Assembly: GCA_002409625.1 (NCBI GenBank)
Contig: DHNY01000005.1
Span: 1 to 53,017, forward strand
Reading direction: 5' to 3'
From: Anaerolineaceae bacterium UBA5404
Lineage (GTDB): Bacteria > Chloroflexota > Anaerolineae > Anaerolineales > Anaerolineaceae
Length of the DNA stretch: 53,017 nt
The notes under the pieces were generated by a model. The model made no database searches. It saw nothing but the letters and a program-made list of their open reading frames with translations, and had not been told where the DNA came from. Position numbers and translations under genes: made by a program. Position 1 is the stretch's first letter. Each line of letters starts with the position of its first letter. Below, in pieces: positions 7,736 to 16,432 of this stretch.

Positions 7736-9055
7736 ATGAAATATCATATATGGACTATTGGCTGCCAAATGAATGTGGCAGATTCAGAGCGGCTCAGTCG
7801 AGCACTCGAAAAACTCAACTATCAGGAAACCAACCTCGTTGATGAAGCAGATCTCATCGTGCTCAATACCTGTGTTGTAAGGCAAAGCGCGGAAGACAAA
7901 GCCCTAGGCAGACTTAACTCCCTAAAACCACTCAAGGCTGCCAACCCTAACCTGATTATCGCGCTGATGGGATGCCTGGTGGGCATCAAAGGAAATCCCG
8001 CCATGGAGAAGCGCTACCCCTGGGTAGATGCTTTTGCCGCGCCTTCTGACCCTGAATCCATTTTGCGTGCGGTGCATGAAAAACATTCGCCTGTTTTTCA
8101 GCCTCTTTCAGACCTCAATGAGGAAAACATTGAGGACCTCTTGCGCGAGGAATTTGGCATACACGCCGGCAGTTTGCACTCAGTTTCTGAAAATTTGCCC
8201 ATTGTGCTTGGTTGTTCCCATGCCTGCGCCTATTGCATCATTCCCCACAAACGAGGCAAAGAGCGCAGCCGCGACCCTCAACGCATCCTTGAAGAAGCCA
8301 AAACCATGGTCGCGCGTGGTGCCAAGGAAATCGTCCTGCTTGGCCAAATTGTGGACCGCTATGGGCTGGATCGTGATGACGGGGTGCATTTGGCGCAACT
8401 TTTAGCCATGGTCAACGATATCGATGGGCTTGAGCGCATTCGGTTTTTAACTTCGCATCCCAATTATATGAGCGACGATTTGATTAAAGCCGTGGCAAGC
8501 CTCCCTAAGGTCATGCCCCATATTGAACTCCCTATCCAAGCCGGCGATGATGAAGTGCTCAAAGCGATGCGCCGGGGTTACACAAACGCCCAATACCGTG
8601 ACATCATTGCCCACATCCGCGACTTGATGCCCGAGGTTTCCATTGGCACAGATATTATTGTGGGTTTTCCTGGCGAATCCGAAGCCGCCTTTGAAGAAAC
8701 CTACAAACTCCTTGCCGACCTCAAAATGGATGTTGCCCATCTGGCGCGCTATTCACCCCGCCCAGGCACTTACTCGGAACGTTTGTTGGGAGATGACGTG
8801 CCTGAAGAAGAGAAAATGCGCCGCTTTAGAGAGCTTGAAAAACTCCAAAAGCAAATTGTGGGAGACATCAATAAACGCTTCCTAAATCAACGCATTCCTG
8901 TGCTTTTCGAAGGTCGCGCCAAAGGCAAATGGCGAGGCAGAAGCCCTCACAACCGCTTGGTTTTCGTGGAATCAACAGAAAATCTGCTGGGGCAAGTTCG
9001 CGATGTTCACATTGACTGGACCGGACCTTGGTCCTTGCTGGGAAGCCTGGTCTAA
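7736..9055 (+). CDS. miaB: MiaB-family radical-SAM tRNA methylthiotransferase
   Basis: Radical-SAM methylthiotransferase of 439 aa, expected to add the 2-methylthio group to i6A37 in tRNA. The N-terminal UPF0004 domain carries its three cluster cysteines in IGCQMN, NTCVVR and MGCLVG. The radical-SAM domain has LGCSHACAYCIIP (CxxxCxxC) followed by RGKERSRDP, and a TRAM domain ends the protein. MiaB proteins usually read LGQNVNSYG; here it is LGQIVDRYG, a divergent version, so MtaB- or RimO-like substrates cannot be excluded, although length and order fit MiaB best. It converges on endonuclease III with a 9-bp gap. Confidence 0.85.
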   Translation: MKYHIWTIGCQMNVADSERLSRALEKLNYQETNLVDEADLIVLNTCVVRQSAEDKALGRLNSLKPLKAANPNLIIALMGCLVGIKGNPAMEKRYPWVDAFAAPSDPESILRAVHEKHSPVFQPLSDLNEENIEDLLREEFGIHAGSLHSVSENLPIVLGCSHACAYCIIPHKRGKERSRDPQRILEEAKTMVARGAKEIVLLGQIVDRYGLDRDDGVHLAQLLAMVNDIDGLERIRFLTSHPNYMSDDLIKAVASLPKVMPHIELPIQAGDDEVLKAMRRGYTNAQYRDIIAHIRDLMPEVSIGTDIIVGFPGESEAAFEETYKLLADLKMDVAHLARYSPRPGTYSERLLGDDVPEEEKMRRFRELEKLQKQIVGDINKRFLNQRIPVLFEGRAKGKWRGRSPHNRLVFVESTENLLGQVRDVHIDWTGPWSLLGSLV

Positions 9056-9064
9056 AATCCAGAC

Positions 9065-9748
9065 TTAATTACCAAAGTTTTTATCAGGATATTCGCAAAT
9101 GTCTTCAACGGGGCATTCGCGACAATTTGGTTTGCGCGCGTGGCAAAAGTCGCGCCCAAGGCTGATGATATTGAGGTGCAATGGACCAAAGCTTTCCGGG
9201 CGATTGCTGGTAAGAAACCATTTGTGTGCGTTTTCGATGGACATTTTTTCAGGTCGCAAGCCCAAGCGTCCCGACACACGGTAAACGTGCGTGTCCACAG
9301 GAAAGGCTGGCATATCCAATGAAAACACCATCACAATCGAAGCCGTTTTCATGCCAACACCTTTCATTTGGGTGAGCCAGTCCATGGTTTCTTGCGGACT
9401 GCGCTCCTTGAGCCAATCCAAATCGATTTCACCGTGTTCATCGCTAATGAACCGCAAAGCCGCTTGAATGTTTGGAACTTTTTGATTTGCCAAACCTGCC
9501 ACGCGGATTACTTGCATAAGCTCTTCTGGATCCACGTCGCGCACAGCCTCCCAACTTGAAAAAGTTTGCTTCAAGTTGTCAAAAGCTTTATCGCGATTGA
9601 TATCATTAGTGTTTTGTGAAAGGATTGTACAAACAAGCTCATCAACCGCTGGTAAAAACTCGTGCCATTCTGGAATACCATAAAAAGCATCCAAACGTGC
9701 TTCAACCCGGTCGAGCCGGTCTTGGTAATACGGGTTTATGCTTAGCAT
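9065..9748 (-). CDS. Endonuclease III-family DNA glycosylase
   Basis: Base-excision repair enzyme of the HhH-GPD family, 227 aa. The helix-hairpin-helix MKGVGMKTASIV holds the catalytic Lys, and PVDTHVYRVSGRLG supplies the catalytic Asp of bifunctional Nth enzymes. The C-terminus has the iron-sulfur loop FCHARKPNCRECPVEDIC with four cysteines spaced C-x6-C-x2-C-x5-C. It should remove oxidised pyrimidines and nick the abasic site. The ATG falls one base after the asparaginase stop, so the two are probably co-transcribed. Divergence from classical Nth leaves its exact lesion range open. Confidence 0.9.
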   Translation of the reverse strand: MLSINPYYQDRLDRVEARLDAFYGIPEWHEFLPAVDELVCTILSQNTNDINRDKAFDNLKQTFSSWEAVRDVDPEELMQVIRVAGLANQKVPNIQAALRFISDEHGEIDLDWLKERSPQETMDWLTQMKGVGMKTASIVMVFSLDMPAFPVDTHVYRVSGRLGLRPEKMSIENAHKWFLTSNRPESFGPLHLNIISLGRDFCHARKPNCRECPVEDICEYPDKNFGN

Positions 9749-9749
9749 C

Positions 9750-10793
9750 TTAATTAAAAACGATGGGCGTGTTTATTCTCAACTCGCCAATTTCAAGCCC
9801 TCGCCAATTATGCAAAATGGGCACATTAAAACGGGCAAAGGTTTCCGATTGCATTTCTTTTTCAAAGCCTAAGGCGCTCAGAATGGCAACCGTCAGCGCC
9901 GCAGTCGCACGACGGGTTGGATCTCCGTCCGAGAATTTCATTGTGATGCCCACACCTTTTGGAAAATCTGCCAGCACACCTGGCATGATGCCAATCATCT
10001 GGTAACCTTCAGCGCCGCCTTTAGAGAATGCCTTACCAGCCATAATCTCCATCAAAAGCGTGTCTAATTGCGCAGGTCCAGCCACCATCATCGGGAAAGC
10101 ACGCATTGCCTTGGTGGCTGCATTGGCACCCTTGGCTTGCATCTCACTTAAGTTGCTTGGGTCTGCCAATTTTGCGGTTGCATGGGCAAAAGCACGCAAG
10201 CTCATCGCAAACACCGGTGCGCTGCATCCGTCGGTGCCAATAATCAGGCTCTCAGCAGGCACTTCACAATATTCGGCAACTTTCTTTAAAATGCCTTGTT
10301 GCACAGGGTGGTCCATCTCAAGATAATGATCCAAAGGAGCCTCGAGCATTTTCGCCATCGCCAGCATACCGCTATGTTTACCTGAACAATTGTGGCGATA
10401 TGGTGTGGGTTCTTCTCCACGCACACGCATCGCAAAACTGGTTTCTTTATCTGACGGCCAATGAAAACCGCACTGCAAATCCTCTTCTTTTAGCCCAACT
10501 TTTGCATGAATGCTTTTAATCACCCGCACATGCTCATCTGTGCCGGTATGAGAAGCACACATGATGGCTACTTCTTCATCATTCAATCCATAATGTTCTG
10601 GTCCACCAGCTTCTAAAAATGGCAAAACCTGAAAAGGCTTCATCGAGCTGCGCGGGTAAGTGACCAAATCGGGGTCGCCACCGGATGCCAAAAGCTTTCC
10701 ATCAGCATCCACGACCGCAAAAGCGCCAAAATGATGAGACTCAACCGTCCCGCCTCTGGTAAAAGTAATCAAAGCGTCATAACCCTTAATCAT
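9750..10793 (-). CDS. L-asparaginase II (AnsA-type, PF06089-like)
   Basis: 347-aa asparaginase of the rhizobial AnsA/thermolabile type, unrelated to the E. coli AnsB fold, hydrolysing asparagine to aspartate and ammonia. The family pattern is clear: FTRGGTVESHHFGAFAVVDADG near the start, then GDPDLVTYPRSSMKPFQ, CASHTGTDEHV, RHNCSGKHSGML and GTDGCSAP. The ATG at 10793 is chosen because the family begins at this point; the frame continues 27 codons further upstream inside the MBL gene. It overlaps the MBL gene's end by 8 nt and is followed one base later by the glycosylase gene, forming a three-gene operon. Confidence 0.87.
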   Translation of the reverse strand: MIKGYDALITFTRGGTVESHHFGAFAVVDADGKLLASGGDPDLVTYPRSSMKPFQVLPFLEAGGPEHYGLNDEEVAIMCASHTGTDEHVRVIKSIHAKVGLKEEDLQCGFHWPSDKETSFAMRVRGEEPTPYRHNCSGKHSGMLAMAKMLEAPLDHYLEMDHPVQQGILKKVAEYCEVPAESLIIGTDGCSAPVFAMSLRAFAHATAKLADPSNLSEMQAKGANAATKAMRAFPMMVAGPAQLDTLLMEIMAGKAFSKGGAEGYQMIGIMPGVLADFPKGVGITMKFSDGDPTRRATAALTVAILSALGFEKEMQSETFARFNVPILHNWRGLEIGELRINTPIVFN

Positions 10794-11643
10794 TTTCCGT
10801 ACCTGCTTTCTGACTGTTATTTTGCTCATACCAGGTTTTAATGCCCCAGCGTAAACGATTGTAGTAACGTTCATCCTCGCGCATGAGGGGATTAAAATGC
10901 TTCATGATATCTGGAATTTTTAGCAACCAAGCCTCAAGTTCAGCGCCTTCTGCAATTAATTGGTCAAAGGCGTTTTTGATAAAGCCAATCACTTTGCACC
11001 ATTCACGCACGTCATCCTGGCTGACGATGCCATCGCGGGTGGATACAATTTGGTAACCGCGATAATCTTTCCCTGCCAATAGCTTCATTTCCTGAACCCA
11101 AACTTCAGGATTAGAAAAACCGAGATAAGGAGGTTGGTCAATCATCACAGAATCACCCACAAAAATAATTTTCTGTTGGGGGATTTCAACCCAGATGCCG
11201 GCATAGTTCACGCCAGGGCGATGTTTTAAATGGATTTCATATTCTTCCTGGTTCAAAACCATTGCCTCTTCAAAAGTAATCTCGGGCGGTAAAAGTCGCG
11301 CCACGTTGCCGGTTGGATCGTAGGATTCTGTGTGGATGATTTGTTCATCCTGACCTTTAACATTGGTCACTTTCATACGTCCCGGCACCACCGTATTTGC
11401 GTGGGCAATCAAAGTGCAATCGCTACCTTTAGAGCTGAGCAAGCGATCATAGTGGGTATCCAGCATAATCAAATAACGGGCATCTCCAGAAACCATACGG
11501 CTTGTTGCCCCGCGCCAAGACTTTATTTCGTCCTGCCGAAAAGGATAATCGATGAGTGTGGTTGATGTCGCAGAACGGATAATACCCGTTACCATACCCA
11601 GGGAATTCTGTTCAATGAAAATGTTAGGAGCAATTTCCTGCAT
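10786..11643 (-). CDS. Degenerate metallo-beta-lactamase-fold protein
   Basis: 285-aa protein that follows the metallo-beta-lactamase fold order but with eroded metal ligands. Where HxHxDH is expected it reads MLDTHYDRLLSSKG; HRPGVNYAGIWVEIPQQKIIFVGDSVM then matches the usual GH-TPG...LFTGD segment. Asp residues of the second site appear retained, but the first His cluster is incomplete, so hydrolase activity is doubtful or uses an altered site. GGAGG lies 6 nt before the ATG and a minus-strand TATAAT at 11674-11679 gives a leader of about 23 nt. It heads the operon with asparaginase and the glycosylase. Confidence 0.68.
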   Translation of the reverse strand: MQEIAPNIFIEQNSLGMVTGIIRSATSTTLIDYPFRQDEIKSWRGATSRMVSGDARYLIMLDTHYDRLLSSKGSDCTLIAHANTVVPGRMKVTNVKGQDEQIIHTESYDPTGNVARLLPPEITFEEAMVLNQEEYEIHLKHRPGVNYAGIWVEIPQQKIIFVGDSVMIDQPPYLGFSNPEVWVQEMKLLAGKDYRGYQIVSTRDGIVSQDDVREWCKVIGFIKNAFDQLIAEGAELEAWLLKIPDIMKHFNPLMREDERYYNRLRWGIKTWYEQNNSQKAGTEND

Positions 11644-11673
11644 GAAGAACCTCCAAAAAGATCTATCGCTCTG

Positions 11674-11679
11674 ATTATA
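11674..11679 (-). promoter_or_regulatory. -10 element of the MBL-asparaginase-glycosylase operon
   Basis: Minus-strand TATAAT about 30 nt before the ATG at 11643, with GGAGG in between. No good -35 is visible. The 51-bp gap 11644-11694 holds nothing else. Confidence 0.45.
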
Positions 11680-11694
11680 GCTAATCGCGCTTGC

Positions 11695-12423
11695 TTAATC
11701 TATTTGAACACTCAGCAAACAACGCGGCGGTCCATCGGGCGCGGTTTTTGCGTTCAGATCCATACCAAAATAAGGCGACGGGTCAAGCGTGTTTGAGAAA
11801 ACGCTCTCGTTTAAATAATGGCCTTGTCCATCATCTTTTACGATTGAAAGATGCAAATGCACGCCAACCGGGCGCTTGGGGTTGCCGGAATAATCGCCTT
11901 GAAAACCCAAAACCTGGCCCTGCGTTACGGGCACATCTTTAGCCCCGGGTGGGAACATCTTATCAATCAGGCCATTACCCTTTCGGTCTGCCATGTGGGT
12001 CATATAAACCCATATTTGGCGGTCAGGCTGGAGTGGGTCTTGTGGCACACGCAGAATTAAGCTGGACTTCCAGCCCTCTTCACGGCTAACAAACCCGTCA
12101 TATGGCGCATAAACCGGCATATGAGCAACTTCCACACCACCAAAAATATCAATACCTTGATGTTTTTTGCCCAACTTAAACACATCACCATAATAATAGC
12201 CAATAAAACCACCACTCGGGATAATGAAAGGTGCATTGGGACATTGCAAGCCTGCAGGTGTGGTCCATTCCTTGTGAGCCATGGGTTCTTTGATAAAAGC
12301 CCAAACGTTGGCATTACGTCCATGCAAATAAGTCCAGGCTACCCAGGCAGCAAAAGCCAGAAGAATTACCACAAAAGCTATCACAAGTCCTCTTTGTACT
12401 TTTTTACTCATCATTTTAACCAT
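11695..12423 (-). CDS. Membrane-anchored M23-like (LytM) peptidase
   Basis: About 242-aa protein with an N-terminal membrane anchor (GLVIAFVVILLAFAAWVAW) and an extracytoplasmic LytM/M23 domain. The zinc-site signatures are HQGIDIF (HxxxD), VYMTHMA and VHLHLSI (HxH), as in peptidoglycan endopeptidases that cut cross-links. Spacing between the motifs is longer than in lysostaphin, with inserts around KGNGLIDKMFPPG. The ATG at 12423 is chosen because GGAG lies just upstream, though the spacing is short; in-frame ATGs at 12414 and 12411 are alternatives. It is divergent from the triple-repeat protein gene. Confidence 0.8.
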   Translation of the reverse strand: MVKMMSKKVQRGLVIAFVVILLAFAAWVAWTYLHGRNANVWAFIKEPMAHKEWTTPAGLQCPNAPFIIPSGGFIGYYYGDVFKLGKKHQGIDIFGGVEVAHMPVYAPYDGFVSREEGWKSSLILRVPQDPLQPDRQIWVYMTHMADRKGNGLIDKMFPPGAKDVPVTQGQVLGFQGDYSGNPKRPVGVHLHLSIVKDDGQGHYLNESVFSNTLDPSPYFGMDLNAKTAPDGPPRCLLSVQID

Positions 12424-12460
12424 TGCTCCAGTCAAAATATCATTTTTTCTAAGTCTGCTT

Positions 12461-12466
12461 ATTATA
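12461..12466 (-). promoter_or_regulatory. -10 element of the M23 peptidase gene
   Basis: Minus-strand TATAAT about 37 nt upstream of the ATG at 12423, giving a leader of roughly 30 nt. Confidence 0.4.
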
Positions 12467-12584
12467 GCGCAAGGCTGTTTTTTCTCAAAAATTGTCTTTT
12501 TTTTCAAAGCCAGGGTTTAGGAACAAATCTTGCATGTTTATCGTTGTATATAAAGATAATGTGATATCAACAAAAGGAGAAACC

Positions 12585-13670
12585 ATGAAAAAACACAGAG
12601 TTTTCACCTTGCTTTTAGCGCTTGCCTTGCTTGTGCCTGCCCTTTTTGGCGTAAGTAGGGTTTTTGCAGCGAATCCAAGTTTTACCATTGGCGATATTGT
12701 CGCCAATCAAAGCGTTACCATCCTCATTAAAGACGCGCCAAAAAATCGTGATTTCGTCGTTCGGATGGGCGAATATGACACAAAAGCCATCAACGGTATT
12801 GAAGCCGGACAGTTTCACACGGGTGAAGGTGGCAATCTGCAGGCAACCATTGAGATCCCAGAGGCACTTAAAGGACGTGCGCAAATCGCCATTCGTATGG
12901 ATAGCCTCACCGGTGGTTGGTACTATTACAACTGGTTTTGGAACATGAAAGAAGGCGGAACCTGGCCAGAGCCATCTCAGCCGACCAAAACCACGCCTCA
13001 AGCACCTCAGATCACCCCGACACCTAACAAAACGCCCACAAAAGTTGTGCCCTTGATTTTCATCAAATCTGCCGAGTCCAGCAAATCCGTCACCATTACC
13101 GGCATCAATTTCCCCAAAAATGAAGAGATGAAAGCCTTTATGGGTGAAATGTTCAGCAAAGGCATTGATGGAGTCGAGGTGGGTCTTTTTACCACCAGCG
13201 ATACCGGCACATTTGAGATGACCTTTGAGATACCTGCTGAGCTTGTGGACCACGAGCGGGTTGCCATTCGCGTGGCAAGCGTTCCATACACCTGGTACGC
13301 CTACAACTGGTTCTGGAACAAAGCCGGAGGTATTGTGGTTACCCAACCGCCATCCCAGGTAGTGCTACCCGTTGTAACTGAACCTGCCAAAAAGCACCCC
13401 TTAATTTCCATTGTTCAGGTTGAAGCAGGCAAAACTGTTACGATAAAAGCTGACAATCTGCCAGCCAACACCGAATTCACCATCCTACTTGGAAAAATGT
13501 ACACCAAAGCTGTTAATGGAACTGCCGTGGCAACCTTTGACTCTGGCGAAAACACCAGCGCGCAACTTACCGTTGACATTCCTGCTGCACTGGCAAATGA
13601 AGACCTCATCGCCATCCGCATTCAAAGTAAATCCCGCGGATTTGCCTATAACTGGTTCTTGAACAAATAG
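12585..13670 (+). CDS. Secreted protein of three ~89-residue repeats, function unknown
   Basis: 361-aa exported protein: signal peptide (about 1-29, cleavage after VFA-A), then three diverged copies of one domain at about 31-120, 157-245 and 273-360. They are joined by Thr/Pro-rich linkers (TPQAPQITPTPNKTP; QPPSQVVLPVVTEP). Each copy has the order xVTIxxxxxPxNxxFxxxMGxMxTKxxxGxxVGxF, then IPxAL, then IAIR, and ends in a Tyr/Trp tail YNWFWN or YNWFLN. The alternating pattern suggests beta-sandwich modules for binding at the cell surface. I do not recognise the family. The ATG is fixed by AAAGGAG 6 nt upstream; a strong terminator follows, so it is probably monocistronic. Confidence 0.78.
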   Translation: MKKHRVFTLLLALALLVPALFGVSRVFAANPSFTIGDIVANQSVTILIKDAPKNRDFVVRMGEYDTKAINGIEAGQFHTGEGGNLQATIEIPEALKGRAQIAIRMDSLTGGWYYYNWFWNMKEGGTWPEPSQPTKTTPQAPQITPTPNKTPTKVVPLIFIKSAESSKSVTITGINFPKNEEMKAFMGEMFSKGIDGVEVGLFTTSDTGTFEMTFEIPAELVDHERVAIRVASVPYTWYAYNWFWNKAGGIVVTQPPSQVVLPVVTEPAKKHPLISIVQVEAGKTVTIKADNLPANTEFTILLGKMYTKAVNGTAVATFDSGENTSAQLTVDIPAALANEDLIAIRIQSKSRGFAYNWFLNK

Positions 13671-13692
13671 CTATCAACCTCAAACTAAGTAT

Positions 13693-13720
13693 AAGCCGGC
13701 GCATGCCGGCTTTTTTAGTT
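13693..13720 (+). terminator. Intrinsic terminator after the triple-repeat gene
   Basis: AAGCCGGC (13693-13700), a GCAT loop, GCCGGCTT (13705-13712) and a T tract. Perfect 8-bp GC-rich stem. Confidence 0.88.
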
Positions 13721-13753
13721 TTTCTACACAGGCTAACTCTCTCCGCCTTACAT

Positions 13754-13762
13754 TGGTATAAT
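13754..13762 (+). promoter_or_regulatory. Extended -10 promoter of the WD40 lipoprotein gene
   Basis: TGGTATAAT is a perfect extended -10. Transcription would begin near 13769, where an in-frame TTG codon sits, so a leaderless TTG start is a minor alternative to the ATG at 13793. Confidence 0.5.
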
Positions 13763-13792
13763 CAGCGTTTGAACAAAGAAAGCGCTCAAACC

Positions 13793-15826
13793 ATGCCAAG
13801 AAACAAAAGCAAATTTTTATTGACAATCAAAAGCATCTCATTATTATTGATTGCGCTAAGCCTCATAACAGCGTGCACAAATCAAACCCTCCCCACACCG
13901 GTTCCAACGGACCCATTGCCATCTGCCACCACTTTGCAAACCACACCCACCCAAATTCCGCCTACGCCAAGTCCAGAACCAACACCCGAACCCAGCCCTG
14001 AACCCACACTCGAACCCAGCCCAACAGCAATGAGCTTTCAGGGGCAGGTTAGCCTCAACAAAACCAATCTCAATCAAGTTGAGCTCCTGTCTATGCTCGG
14101 AGATGGCGTCGTTAGAGATTTGGCATGGTCGCCTGATGGCAAAAACCTGGCGCTTTGCACCATGTTGGGCGTGGACATTTTCAGCATCAGTCCCTTTGAG
14201 AAATCGCATCAACTCAACCAATCCATTCCTTGTAAAGCGATTGATTGGAGCCAGGATAATCAATATTTAGCCATTGCCATACCAGAAGGTGACATTCAGC
14301 TTTGGGATGTTAATCAATGGTCCCTATTAAACACACTCAAAAGTCATTTTGATGATATTCATGACATTGCCTTGTCTCCATCTGGCAAAAAGCTCGCCAT
14401 TGGCAGCAACCAAGGCAGCATTAAAATCATGAAACTTAATTCAACCGCAAGCAATGAAGAAGACCTTCTTATCTCCTCACATGTCTATGGTAAAGTTTTG
14501 GTCGCTTGGTCGCCTGATGAACAAAACCTTATTTCTGCCAATGAAGATGGTCGTCTTGTGGTTTGGGACGCACAAAGCGGTGAACTAATCATCCTTTTGG
14601 ATGGTCATGACGCGCCGATAGATGGCATGGCGTGGTCACCCGATGGCAAAACGCTGGCTTCGAGCAGTCAGGATTATCAAATAAAACTTTGGGATATCCA
14701 GGAAAAATCTGCCAGCCATGCCTTCGCAGGAACCGGTCCGCTCGTCTGGAACTCTGACAAGGATGTCCTGTATTTCAATCATGAAGGCACGTTATCCAGC
14801 CAAGCCATCATCGAAGACAGCCAAGCCAAAGCATTGACGGATAAGCCAGTTTTCGCCATCTTGCTGAGACCTTCGCCTGATGACAAACAACTCGCGCTGA
14901 TTAACGAACATGGTTCCTTGCTTATTCTCAACAGTCAAACCGGCAAAACAGAAGAAGTCTACACGCAGTACAGTCTCCCCATCACCGATATCGCCAGCTC
15001 TCCTGACGGCAGTCAATACGCCAGTTTAAGCGCTGATGGCAGCCTTAGCCTTTGGGACACAAAAACCGGAGAGCAAATCCACCGTTTGGATGGCATGGCA
15101 ATTTCAGCCACACAACTTGCATGGTCGCCCGATGGCAAATTCCTTGCGTTTGAAGGCGACTATGGTCAATTGCGCCTCTTTGAACTTGAAAGTCAAACCC
15201 TTGTGCATGACCTTAAACCAGAATTTCCCGCAAACATTGGTAGCATCGCATGGTCGGCAGACAGCCAATTCTTGAGCATTGGGCAAACCAGTGGTGACAT
15301 TTCCCTCTGGGATGTAAAAACAGCCACCGAAATTCATGTTTTCCAAACCCATGCCGATACGGTTGGTGCGCTTGCCTGGCATCCACAAACAGATCAATTT
15401 ACAGCCGGCGATGACCTGGGCATCTTACGCGTTTGGGAACCCTCAGGAAGGCGGGTTTTAAAACGGCTCGAAAGCCATGCCGCGAGCATCTTCGATATAG
15501 CCTACGCGCCAGACGCCAGCCTGCTTGCCACTGCCAGCGCGGACGGGTTTATCTTCTTGTGGGATGTCCAAAGCATGGAAATCTTACATAAGCTGGATGC
15601 CTCAGGTTGCCAGGTCAACCGAATCGCATGGGCAGAGTCTGGCGACTTTTTAGCCAGCGTTGACTCCTGTGGAAACCTCAGGATTTGGGACCCTCAAAGC
15701 GGACAGGCTTTACATATCCTCAAAGACAATGACAAGCCACTCTATGGACTGTCACTTACAGCCAACGGTCAAACCATCCTCACCAGCGGTTTGGATGGTG
15801 TTATTCGCGTTTGGGGTATCCGCTAA
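13793..15826 (+). CDS. WD40-repeat surface lipoprotein
   Basis: About 677-aa lipoprotein. A type II signal peptide ends in the lipobox LITAC, then a Pro/Thr/Glu-rich linker (many PxPEPxP units) leads to a long run of WD40 blades recognisable by AWSPDGK...LWD. I count about 14 WSPDG/LWD-type units, enough for two seven-bladed propellers. Many blades keep the consensus GH-x-WSPDG-x-LASxSxDG-x-LWD, suggesting recent duplication. It is probably exposed on the outer face of the membrane as a protein-binding platform; no enzymatic domain is present. The ATG at 13793 gives the standard lipoprotein leader; the frame is open further upstream across the preceding terminator. Confidence 0.85.
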   Translation: MPRNKSKFLLTIKSISLLLIALSLITACTNQTLPTPVPTDPLPSATTLQTTPTQIPPTPSPEPTPEPSPEPTLEPSPTAMSFQGQVSLNKTNLNQVELLSMLGDGVVRDLAWSPDGKNLALCTMLGVDIFSISPFEKSHQLNQSIPCKAIDWSQDNQYLAIAIPEGDIQLWDVNQWSLLNTLKSHFDDIHDIALSPSGKKLAIGSNQGSIKIMKLNSTASNEEDLLISSHVYGKVLVAWSPDEQNLISANEDGRLVVWDAQSGELIILLDGHDAPIDGMAWSPDGKTLASSSQDYQIKLWDIQEKSASHAFAGTGPLVWNSDKDVLYFNHEGTLSSQAIIEDSQAKALTDKPVFAILLRPSPDDKQLALINEHGSLLILNSQTGKTEEVYTQYSLPITDIASSPDGSQYASLSADGSLSLWDTKTGEQIHRLDGMAISATQLAWSPDGKFLAFEGDYGQLRLFELESQTLVHDLKPEFPANIGSIAWSADSQFLSIGQTSGDISLWDVKTATEIHVFQTHADTVGALAWHPQTDQFTAGDDLGILRVWEPSGRRVLKRLESHAASIFDIAYAPDASLLATASADGFIFLWDVQSMEILHKLDASGCQVNRIAWAESGDFLASVDSCGNLRIWDPQSGQALHILKDNDKPLYGLSLTANGQTILTSGLDGVIRVWGIR

Positions 15827-15861
15827 AGAAGAAGCTTAGCGTTTCACCATAAACGTAAACA

Positions 15862-15870
15862 TGGTATTAT
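15862..15870 (+). promoter_or_regulatory. Extended -10 promoter of the 129-aa protein gene
   Basis: TGGTATTAT, an extended -10, ends 10 nt before the ATG at 15881. The leader would be only a few nucleotides. Confidence 0.4.
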
Positions 15871-15880
15871 TTTTAGAACA

Positions 15881-16270
15881 ATGCAAATCAATAACAAAAT
15901 CACGATTATCGAAGGTCCAACACCTGAGTTTGAACCAATCAACCAAGAGCAAGGTTTTAATATTCCGCATCCTTGGGCACTCGGTGTTTTGGAAGGTCCA
16001 AACTATTACCACACCGCATTCACCGCTCTGCGCACATTTAACAGCCAGATGCTCCTCGAACGATGCGAAACGGCTTGGGCAGCTGATGTCCCAATGTATT
16101 TGGTCTATCGTGACCCCATTGGCCTTCAGGTTGAAACCCAAATCCTCGCCGCCAGAGCATTGGAAGTTGAAGAAGGTGAATTGATTCAGCTTTGGGTGCG
16201 CAATGGACTCGATTCCAAAAAATCAGATATCCCTGCCATCCCACCCTACCGGGATGATGAGGACGAATAA
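15881..16270 (+). CDS. Small acidic protein, function unknown
   Basis: 129-aa soluble protein without signal peptide or membrane helix, ending in an acidic tail (RDDEDE). Notable stretches are ITIIEGPTPEFEP at the start, HPWALGVLEGP, and DPIGLQVETQILAARALEVEEG. I do not recognise a family and no catalytic motif stands out. Codon use and base composition match the neighbours, and an extended -10 lies directly upstream with a terminator directly downstream, so it is probably a real single-gene unit. No Shine-Dalgarno is visible in the short leader. Confidence 0.65.
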   Translation: MQINNKITIIEGPTPEFEPINQEQGFNIPHPWALGVLEGPNYYHTAFTALRTFNSQMLLERCETAWAADVPMYLVYRDPIGLQVETQILAARALEVEEGELIQLWVRNGLDSKKSDIPAIPPYRDDEDE

Positions 16271-16311
16271 AAAACTTAGCACATGACTAACACTGGAAAA
16301 ACAGGTAAAGA

Positions 16312-16335
16312 AAAACACCCAATCGGGTGTTTTTT
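16312..16335. terminator. Bidirectional terminator between the 129-aa gene and tRNA-Arg
   Basis: AAACACCC, loop AATC, GGGTGTTT with A and T tracts on the two sides. It can end the plus-strand gene and the minus-strand tRNA transcript, whose 3' end is 2 nt away. Confidence 0.82.
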
Positions 16336-16336
16336 A

Positions 16337-16409
16337 TACCCCAGGAGGGAATCGAACCCCCAATCCAGGCGTTAGGAGTGCCTTGCTCTATCCATTGAGC
16401 CACTGGGGC
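16337..16409 (-). tRNA. tRNA-Arg (anticodon CCU)
   Basis: 73-nt cloverleaf on the minus strand. The acceptor GCCCCAG pairs with CTGGGGT (G1-U72 wobble), with discriminator A and no encoded CCA. The D-arm contains GCTCAATGGATAGAGC and the T-arm is GGGGGTTCGATTCCC. The anticodon loop CTCCTAA gives CCU, reading AGG. The closing 31-39 pair of the anticodon stem is A-C as encoded. It starts 23 nt beyond the M23-LysM stop codon; TATACT at 16424-16429 may be its -10. Confidence 0.93.
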
Positions 16410-16432
16410 ATTAGCTGATTTAGTATATCACT

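Noticed and set aside
12615..13346. A long open frame antisense to the triple-repeat gene
   Set aside because: The sense protein has a signal peptide, three repeats, a ribosome site and a terminator; the antisense product is low-complexity and unsupported.
13707..13792. The WD40 protein starting further upstream
   Set aside because: The extension crosses the terminator of the preceding gene and would destroy the lipoprotein signal peptide that begins at 13793.
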